A DNA stretch of 14,555 bases from an uncultured Clostridia bacterium (GTDB lineage: Bacteria > Bacillota > Clostridia > TANB77 > CAG-508), in assembly GCA_947630255.1 (NCBI GenBank), contig CANRGU010000025.1:1-14555 (forward strand), in the 5' to 3' direction. Position 1 is the stretch's first letter; each line of letters begins with the position of its first letter. The notes beneath the pieces were generated by a model, which worked only from the letters and a program-made list of their open reading frames with translations, did not search any database and was not told the DNA's origin. The position numbers were made by a program, and so were the translations under genes. Positions 1-4,881 of this stretch are shown here, piece after piece.

Positions 1-109
1 GTTACATATCAAATAATAGCTTATTTCCAGAACCCTTATCAGCAGAAGAAGAAAATGAATATTTGGAAAAGTATATGGCAGGAGATGAAGATGCAAGAAA
101 TATATTAAA
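1..109 (+). repeat. Direct repeat A, copy 1 (second copy 2273-2381)
   Basis: About 109 bp are nearly identical to the corresponding part of sigK at 2273-2381, in the same orientation and 2,272 bp apart. The two copies flank the surface-protein gene. Homologous recombination between them would delete or duplicate a 2.27-kb unit holding one surface gene and one promoter module. Confidence 0.9.
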
Positions 110-116
110 AGAATAG
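1..116 (+). pseudogene. 5' fragment of a sigK copy, open at the left edge
   Basis: The first 109 bases match positions 2273-2381, inside intact sigK, with only two differences that I can see (near 78 and 106). In the sigK frame they encode the end of the pro-sequence and the start of sigma region 1/2 (ISNNSLFPEPLSAEEE and so on). The match breaks down after the ARNIL residues, and a TAG at 114-116 ends the frame, so all DNA-binding regions are missing. No CGG is involved, so this is a real truncation and not one of the frameshifts seen elsewhere. Whether the part before position 1 has a start codon and ribosome site cannot be seen. It is most likely a relic of a tandem duplication of the sigK 5' end; a short expressed peptide is possible but unsupported. 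Confidence 0.85.
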
Positions 117-137
117 AAATAGAGTAGTTAACATCAA

Positions 138-146
138 ATCGACAAA
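138..146 (-). promoter_or_regulatory. Possible Spo0A (0A) box in module B, copy 1
   Basis: ATCGACAAA reads on the minus strand as TTTGTCGAT, one base away from the known 0A-box core TGTCGAA. It lies about 16 bp upstream of the -35 element. The same site recurs at 2000-2008 in front of sigK. Being next to a sporulation sigma gene makes the match more believable, but a short motif in AT-rich DNA is weak evidence alone. Confidence 0.3.
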
Positions 147-162
147 AAGTGAAAAAAAGATG

Positions 163-191
163 TTGCTAGAAAGAAAATTATAATATATAAT
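163..191 (+). promoter_or_regulatory. Vegetative-type promoter of the surface-protein gene
   Basis: TTGCTA (163-168) and a perfect TATAAT (186-191) are separated by 17 bp. Both elements and the spacing are kept in the second copy at 2025-2053. Transcription would start near 198, leaving a leader of about 80 nt before the ATG at 277. Confidence 0.7.
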
Positions 192-276
192 AGAGATGTA
201 ATTTATAATAAACATAATTAGTTAGATTCGATAATAAAAAAATAGATAAGAACAAAAGAAGGAGAGATAGAAACGA

Positions 277-1914
277 ATGAAAGAAGATAAAAAAGGCATC
301 ACTTTAATAGCTTTGATAATTACAATAATTGTAATGTTAATATTAGTAGGTGTATCAGTATCAGTAGCAATAAACGGAGGATTATTTAGCACGGCACAAA
401 TGGCAGTAGAACAAACAGAAATAGCAAGGGAAAAAGAAATAATAAGCCAAGCAATATGGCAATTACAAGCAGAAGGAAAAGAAATAACCGAAGAAAATCT
501 AAAAGAAGAAATAAACAATGTAGTAGGAAGAGAAGATATAGGAGTAGAAAAAATAGAAGAAAATGACTTTTTAGTAACATTTCCAAATGGAAGAATATAT
601 GAAGTAGAAGAAAGCAATATAGAATATGTAGGAGAAAAAGGAAAATTAGAAGACATAATAATAAAAGTAAACAGAGAAAAAGACCTAGAAGAAAAACAAA
701 TACAGGAAGTAGAAGTAACAATAAAAACATATAACAACCGAGAAGAAAATAAAACCGTAAAACTACAATACGCATGGAATAATGACAAAGAAACAAAGCC
801 AAGCAGTTATAAAATAGCAACATTAAAAGGAAACAACATAAGCCAAAAAGCAACAATAAGTAGTGGAGAGCAAGAAACAGGAAAATATTATCTATGGATA
901 AGAGTAACAGTAGACGGAAAAACAATAGAAAAAATATATGGAGAATATTATATAAAGAAATATCCTACATTAGTACGTGCTTCGGATGAAAATAATGCAA
1001 ATAGTGGATTTTTGGGAAATACCAAAATACAAAGAGGGAAAATCAAGACAATAACACTACAAAATACGTTAGAAGGAAAAAGTACAGATGAAAGCAAATG
1101 TTGGGATGTATCGGAGGCAAAAAATGGAGAAATACTAGCATGGTATGAAGAAGAAAATATAGGAGAAAACACATATTACAATGTAACAATAGGAGCAGAA
1201 GGAAAAATACGAGCAAATGAATATTCAGACCATCTATTTACATATATAGGAAACAATGTAACAGGGGCGGAAGTAAAAATAGAAGGTTTAGAAAACTTAG
1301 ATACGAGTCGTGTTAAATCGATGGAATATATGTTTAGTTTTTGCAAAACTTTAAAGAATTTAGATTTAAAAAGTTTTGATACAAGAAGTGTGGAGAATTT
1401 GAATTTGATGTTTTATTATTGTGAGTCATTAACGAATTTAGATTTAAGTAGTTTTGATACACGTAGAGTGACTACTATGCAACACACGTTTGGTTATTGT
1501 AAAAATCTTGTTTCATTAGATGTTTCTAAATTCGATACTAGTAGTGTAAGAACTATGTATGCAATGTTCAATAATTGTAGCAGTCTACCAAATTTAGATT
1601 TAAGTAGTTTCAATACGGAAAATGTAACGGGTATGGATTTAATGTTTCGTGGTTGTGGCAGATTGACCAATTTAGATTTAAGCAATTTTAATACGATTAA
1701 GGTTACTAATATGGAGCAAATGTTTGAAGGATGTACAAGTTTGGAAAGACTAAACATAAGAAATTGGAAATTTAATAATGCAGTAAAAACATCAGAAATG
1801 TTTGATAAAATAAAAAATGATATAGTTATAACAGTAAGTTCAAAAGAAGTAAAAGATAAATTAATGTCCTTATATAATAAATTTACCGACAGTAATTTTA
1901 AAATAAACGAATAA
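277..1914 (+). CDS. Prepilin-like BspA-type leucine-rich-repeat surface protein
   Basis: 545 residues; ATG preceded by AAGGAGAG at about 259-266. The N-terminus (KKGITLIALIITIIVMLILV) has the shape of a type IV prepilin/pseudopilin leader: basic residues, a Gly-Ile cleavage point near residue 7, then one hydrophobic helix. The usual Glu5 of mature pilins is replaced by Ala. Residues about 40-330 are a charged, Lys/Glu-rich region of unknown fold. From about residue 335 to 510 there are six or so 26-residue repeats of the BspA-like LRR type (DUF285), each with an xxC turn and a NLDLSSF-like strand, as in surface proteins of gut and oral bacteria. The protein is probably anchored through the N-terminal helix and displayed outside the membrane. 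The ligand is unknown. Codon style changes at about 1285: the first part is rich in A/G with AAC and GAA, while the LRR part prefers T-ending codons, suggesting a chimera. It is a single-gene unit with its own promoter and terminator. Confidence 0.8.
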   Translation: MKEDKKGITLIALIITIIVMLILVGVSVSVAINGGLFSTAQMAVEQTEIAREKEIISQAIWQLQAEGKEITEENLKEEINNVVGREDIGVEKIEENDFLVTFPNGRIYEVEESNIEYVGEKGKLEDIIIKVNREKDLEEKQIQEVEVTIKTYNNREENKTVKLQYAWNNDKETKPSSYKIATLKGNNISQKATISSGEQETGKYYLWIRVTVDGKTIEKIYGEYYIKKYPTLVRASDENNANSGFLGNTKIQRGKIKTITLQNTLEGKSTDESKCWDVSEAKNGEILAWYEEENIGENTYYNVTIGAEGKIRANEYSDHLFTYIGNNVTGAEVKIEGLENLDTSRVKSMEYMFSFCKTLKNLDLKSFDTRSVENLNLMFYYCESLTNLDLSSFDTRRVTTMQHTFGYCKNLVSLDVSKFDTSSVRTMYAMFNNCSSLPNLDLSSFNTENVTGMDLMFRGCGRLTNLDLSNFNTIKVTNMEQMFEGCTSLERLNIRNWKFNNAVKTSEMFDKIKNDIVITVSSKEVKDKLMSLYNKFTDSNFKINE

Positions 1915-1919
1915 AATAG

Positions 1920-1957
1920 AAAAAATCCAGTTATAAAAAAATACAGCTGGATTTTTT
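1920..1957 (+). terminator. Rho-independent terminator after the surface-protein gene
   Basis: AAAAAATCCAG at 1920-1930 pairs with CTGGATTTTTT at 1947-1957 around a 16-nt loop, ending in a T run. It begins a few bases after the stop codon and isolates this gene from sigK. Confidence 0.8.
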
Positions 1958-1999
1958 ATATACAAAAATAAATATAAAACTAGAACAATATAACATCAA

Positions 2000-2008
2000 A
2001 TCGACAAA
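2000..2008 (-). promoter_or_regulatory. Possible Spo0A (0A) box in module B, copy 2
   Basis: The same ATCGACAAA motif as at 138-146, one mismatch from the 0A-box core on the minus strand, about 16 bp upstream of the -35 element of the distal sigK promoter. Confidence 0.3.
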
Positions 2009-2024
2009 AAAGTGAAAAAATATA

Positions 2025-2053
2025 TTGCTAGAAAGAAAATTGTAATATATAAT
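2025..2053 (+). promoter_or_regulatory. Vegetative-type promoter upstream of sigK
   Basis: TTGCTA (2025-2030), a 17-bp spacer and TATAAT (2048-2053), as in copy 1. From here the leader to the sigK start would be about 150 nt. Since sigK is normally a late mother-cell gene, this promoter may have come with the duplication rather than being the main sigK promoter. Confidence 0.55.
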
Positions 2054-2155
2054 AGAGATATAAGTTACAATAAACATAATTAGTTAGACCCGATAATAAA
2101 AAAATTGATAAATCTCCTTAATATAAAATGGATAAACCAAATTTTAGAGGTCCAT

Positions 2156-2183
2156 GCACTTTTAAATTCATTGAACATATAAT
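2156..2183 (+). promoter_or_regulatory. Candidate sigma-E-type promoter of sigK
   Basis: CATATAAT at 2176-2183 is one base from the sigma-E -10 consensus CATACAAT. GCACTTT at 2156-2162, 13 bp upstream, partly matches the sigma-E -35 element. Transcription would start near 2190, just ahead of the ribosome site at 2200. In Bacillus and relatives sigK is transcribed by sigma-E, so position and family knowledge agree, but the -35 match is weak. Confidence 0.35.
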
Positions 2184-2211
2184 TTGTTATGAGATAAATG
2201 GAGGTGCATTT

Positions 2212-2917
2212 ATGCCACTAATATATTTGTCTGGTTTTTTAGCTTTTTTAAAAACAGCCATTTTTGTTTTTGGTTACATATCAAATAATAGCTTATTTCC
2301 AGAACCCTTATCAGCAGAAGAAGAAAATGAATATTTGGAAAAGTATATGACAGGAGATGAAGATGCAAGAAATATACTAATTGAAAGAAATCTAAGATTA
2401 GTAGCCCATATTTGTAAAAAGTATAATATACCGAATGTAGATAATGATGATTTAATATCAATAGGAACAATAGGATTAATAAAAGGAATCAATACATTTA
2501 ATACAGGAAAAGGAGTACGACTTGCTACATATGCATCTAGGTGTATAGAAAATGAAATTCTTATGCACTTAAGAAGCATTAAAAAATTGGGAGCAGAAGT
2601 ATATTTAAATGAACCAATCGGAAAAGATAAAGATGATAATGAAATAGCATTAATAGATGTATTAGAAAATGACGAAAAAAGTATAGAAGATGAAATAGAT
2701 TTGAAAATAAAAACTAAAAAAATGTATGAAAAGATGAAAGATATATTAAAAGGACGAGAAAAAACTATTATAGAATTAAGATTTGGGCTTGGTCGGAAGT
2801 AAACCAAAAACACAAAATCAGATTGCAGAAATGCTAGGAATATCAAGAAGCTATGTGTCAAGAATAGAGAAAAAGGCTATAGGAAAATTAAATAGTAAAT
2901 TAGCACGCGAGTTATAG
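2212..2917 (+). CDS. sigK: Pro-sigma-K, late mother-cell sporulation sigma factor; needs a +1 frameshift
   Basis: Sigma-70-family factor that directs late mother-cell transcription in sporulation. The ATG at 2212 follows GGAGGTG (2200-2206); an upstream in-frame ATG at 2128 has no ribosome site and adds non-homologous residues. Residues about 3-22 are a hydrophobic pro-sequence, known to be removed by the SpoIVFB protease in related proteins. Then come LSAEEE, the region 2 core (ERNLRLVAHICKKYN, DDLISIGTIGLIKG, YASRCIENEILMHLR) and RFGLG. The original frame ends at TAA 2800-2802 after 196 codons. Skipping C2794 of the in-frame CGG restores GGSKPKTQNQIAEMLGISRS and the rest of region 4.2 to TAG 2915-2917, giving 234 residues, normal for SigK. 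The unshifted product would lack the -35-binding helix-turn-helix. This is not the known skin-type interruption. Identity is very likely; whether the shift is real or an error is discussed in the findings. Confidence 0.88.
2273..2381 (+). repeat. Direct repeat A, copy 2, inside sigK
   Basis: Partner of the repeat at 1-109. It covers sigK codons about 21-77, the end of the pro-sequence and the start of the conserved sigma core. Confidence 0.9.
2794..2797 (+). other. +1 frameshift site CGGA in sigK
   Basis: Original frame: GGT CGG AAG TAA. Shifted frame: GGT (C) GGA AGT AAA CCA. The in-frame CGG is codon 195; a stop follows two codons later. Reading GGA as glycine joins RFGLG to the conserved KTQ...LGISRSYVSRIEKKA segment. 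Confidence 0.8.
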
Positions 2918-2946
2918 AGCTAAGATTTACAAATTTTAGCTCTTTT
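2916..2946 (+). terminator. Rho-independent terminator after sigK
   Basis: AGAGCTAA (2916-2923) pairs with TTAGCTCT (2936-2943) and is followed by TTT. The stem overlaps the last two bases of the shifted-frame stop codon, which independently supports that the sigK gene really ends here and not at 2802. Confidence 0.7.
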
Positions 2947-2949
2947 ATA

Positions 2950-2978
2950 TTGTAAAAATTAACAATTTAATATAAAAT
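2950..2978 (+). promoter_or_regulatory. Possible promoter of folD
   Basis: TTGTAA (2950-2955), a 17-bp spacer and TAAAAT (2973-2978), right after the sigK terminator and 28 bp before the folD start codon. Near-consensus elements are common by chance in such AT-rich DNA. Confidence 0.4.
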
Positions 2979-3006
2979 AAAGTAAATATATATAAGGAGT
3001 ATAAAA

Positions 3007-3861
3007 ATGGCAAAAATTTTAGATGGAAAAATGGTTTCACAAAATATAAAAGATGATGTAAAAAAAGAAGTAGAAGGATTAAAACAAGAAGGTATATTCC
3101 CAAAACTTGCAGTAATAATGGTTGGAAGTGATCCAAGTTCAAAAATATATGTAAGAAATAAAAGTATAGCTTGCAAAGAATTAGGGATAGAATATGAAGA
3201 ATATTTATTAGACGAAAATATAACAATGGATGATTTGCTTACGCTAATTAATAAATTAAATAATGATGACAGTGTAAATGGAATATTATTGCAAAGTCCA
3301 ATTCCAAAAGGGTTAGATATTAACGAAGCATTTAAAACAATAGATCCTAAAAAAGATGTTGATGGGTTTAATCCATGCAATGTAGGAAAACTTTGCTTAG
3401 GACAAGAAGCACTTATATCATGTACACCTTATGGTATAATTAAACTATTAGAAGAATATGGAATTGAAATAGAAGGAAAAGATGCAGTAGTAGTAGGAAG
3501 AAGCAATATCGTTGGTAAACCAATGATGCAATGCTTATTAAATAAAAATGCAACAGTTACTATCTGTCATTCAAAAACCATAAAATTAGAAAGTGTTACA
3601 AAAAAAGCAGATATACTAGTTGTAGCAATAGGAAAGCCTAAATTTATAACAAAAGATATGGTAAAAGAAGGGGCAATAGTTGTAGATGTTGGAATAAATA
3701 GAGGAAAAGACGGAAAATTATGTGGAGATGTTGATTTCGAGGAAGTATCAAAAATAGCTTCATACATTACGCCTGTTCCAGGTGGAGTAGGTCCAATGAC
3801 TATAGCAATGCTTATGAACAACATTGTGAAAGCAACAAAAATGCAAAATAATAAAATATAG
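3007..3861 (+). CDS. folD: Methylenetetrahydrofolate dehydrogenase / cyclohydrolase
   Basis: 284 residues, the usual FolD length. It oxidises 5,10-methylene-THF to methenyl-THF with NADP+ and hydrolyses that to 10-formyl-THF, feeding purine and formyl-methionine synthesis in the cytoplasm. The ATG follows AAGGAGT at 2994-3000. Family motifs are present in order: YVRNK with the catalytic Lys (residue 52), GILLQSPIP (usually QLPLP), DPKKDVDGF, the nucleotide-binding GRSNIVGKPM near residue 165, and PVPGGVGPMT near residue 260. No frameshift and no in-frame CGG. It sits between the sigK terminator and dprA, with 92 bp to the dprA start, and may be co-transcribed with dprA. Confidence 0.96.
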   Translation: MAKILDGKMVSQNIKDDVKKEVEGLKQEGIFPKLAVIMVGSDPSSKIYVRNKSIACKELGIEYEEYLLDENITMDDLLTLINKLNNDDSVNGILLQSPIPKGLDINEAFKTIDPKKDVDGFNPCNVGKLCLGQEALISCTPYGIIKLLEEYGIEIEGKDAVVVGRSNIVGKPMMQCLLNKNATVTICHSKTIKLESVTKKADILVVAIGKPKFITKDMVKEGAIVVDVGINRGKDGKLCGDVDFEEVSKIASYITPVPGGVGPMTIAMLMNNIVKATKMQNNKI

Positions 3862-3953
3862 AGATAAAAGTGAAAAATACAAAATTCGTTATATGAATTT
3901 TGAGGGGGCTAAATTTTATAAAGAACAGTTTTAATTGTTCAGATGGAGGTTTT

Positions 3954-4818
3954 ATGCAGGATTCAAAGTACTGGGTTTGGCTCTCGAAAATAGAAGGATT
4001 AAATCCCAAATTATTATATGATTTAATAGAAAAATATAATAATCCTAAAATATTATGGAATAAAACAAAAGATGAATTGATAAAAGATGGCGTTAAAGAA
4101 CTTTATGCAGATAAAATTACAAATGATGAGTATAAGTTAAACCTAAATAAATACCTAGAATATATGGAAAAAAACAATATAGAAATTATAACAATAAAAG
4201 ATAAATTTTATCCAGATAAATTAAAAGTAATTTATGATCCACCAGTCGTATTATATGTAAAAGGAAATAAAACTATATTAAATGAAAAAGCAATAGCAAT
4301 AGTAGGCGCAAGAGAATGTACAAAATATGGAGAAAATATCGCAAAAAAAGTGGCATACAACTTGTCTTTAAATAATATTAATGTAATAAGTGGACTTGCA
4401 AAAGGAATAGATGCTTTTGCACATGAAGGTAGTCTAATGTCTAATGGAAAAACAATAGCAGTAGTACGGATGTGGATTAGATAGAGTTTATCCAAAAGAA
4501 AATAAAGAATTATTTAATCAAATAGTAAACAAAAAAGGTGCAATAATATCAGAATATATAATAGGAACAGAACCTGCAGCAAAAAACTTTCCTAGAAGAA
4601 ATAGAATAATTAGTGCATTATCAAATGGAGTAGTTGTAGTAGAGGCAAGAGAAAAAAGTGGAACATTAATAACAGTAGATTTTGCCTTAGAACAGGGCAA
4701 AAATGTATATTCTGTTCCTGGAAACATAGATAATAAAAATGCTTATGGAACAAATGAATTAATAAAACAGGGTGCTAAAATATTAACAAATATGCAAGAT
4801 ATTTTAGAAGATTTATAA
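3954..4818 (+). CDS. dprA: DNA-processing protein DprA (Smf); needs a +1 frameshift
   Basis: DprA binds incoming single-stranded DNA and loads RecA during natural transformation. The chosen ATG follows GGAGGT at 3945-3950, a rather short gap; the upstream TTG at 3900 adds residues without homology. An N-terminal helical region (to about residue 100) leads to a Rossmann-fold domain with AIVGARECTKYGE, ISGLAKGIDAFAHEG and KTIAVV. There the original frame meets CGG at 4467-4469 and stops at TAG 4482-4484. Skipping C4467 gives GCGLDRVYPKEN, then the conserved FPRRNRIISALS, EAREKSGTLIT and VPGNID motifs, ending at TAA 4816-4818. The total is 287 residues, matching short DprA proteins without the extra C-terminal winged helix. 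The unshifted 176-residue product would lack half the Rossmann domain. The topA gene often found next to dprA is absent; a PBP gene follows. Confidence 0.9.
4467..4470 (+). other. +1 frameshift site CGGA in dprA
   Basis: Original frame: GTA CGG ATG TGG ATT AGA TAG. Shifted frame: GTA (C) GGA TGT GGA TTA GAT AGA. The shift restores the family motif A-V-(L/V)-G-C-G-L-D, where the first glycine is strongly conserved. CGG is codon 172. Confidence 0.85.
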
Positions 4819-4824
4819 TAATAT

Positions 4825-4853
4825 TTGAATTTTAAATTTATATATAATATAAT
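4825..4853 (+). promoter_or_regulatory. Promoter of the first PBP operon
   Basis: TTGAAT (4825-4830), a 17-bp spacer and a perfect TATAAT (4848-4853), placed in the short gap after dprA and about 28 bp ahead of the PBP start. Good spacing and position, so it probably drives the PBP-cysS-deaminase-PBP run. Confidence 0.6.
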
Positions 4854-4881
4854 AAAATATATTTTATTAGGAGGTCGTAAA

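Larger units (their letters stand above)
129..249 (+). repeat. Duplicated promoter/leader module B, copy 1 (second copy 1991-2111)
   Basis: About 120 bp match 1991-2111 with roughly a dozen substitutions and compensating one-base changes in the A-runs. The repeat covers a conserved block starting AACATCAAATCGACAAAA, a vegetative-type promoter and some 55 bp of downstream leader. Copy 1 lies in front of the surface-protein gene, copy 2 in front of sigK, so the same regulatory input may reach both genes. Confidence 0.85.
1991..2111 (+). repeat. Duplicated promoter/leader module B, copy 2
   Basis: Second copy of the 129-249 module, here upstream of sigK. It keeps the conserved upstream block, both promoter hexamers and the downstream CATAATTAGTTAGA stretch. 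It ends about 100 bp before the sigK start codon. Confidence 0.85.

Noticed and set aside
386..925. Long minus-strand reading frames opposite the surface gene, and many others across the window
   Set aside because: They are Leu/Phe/Ser-rich mirror translations of A/G-rich coding strands, with no ribosome sites or family motifs.
1285..1790. The regular 78-bp units as a CRISPR or tandem DNA repeat array
   Set aside because: The periodicity is at protein level (BspA-like LRR); the DNA copies are too diverged and are continuous coding sequence with no spacers.
2128..2211. Upstream ATG at 2128 as the sigK start
   Set aside because: No ribosome site, the extra 28 residues do not resemble any SigK, and the candidate sigma-E promoter would lie within it. 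The ATG at 2212 has GGAGGTG at good distance.
1..2917. A skin-type prophage element interrupting sigK
   Set aside because: The downstream sigK copy is complete apart from the CGG shift, the upstream copy is a redundant fragment, and no serine recombinase or phage gene is visible between them.
3881..3940. Two small hairpins (3881-3901 and 3923-3940) as a terminator or attenuator between folD and dprA
   Set aside because: The stems are only 5-7 bp and AT-rich, without a following T-run; stems of this size are expected often in such DNA.
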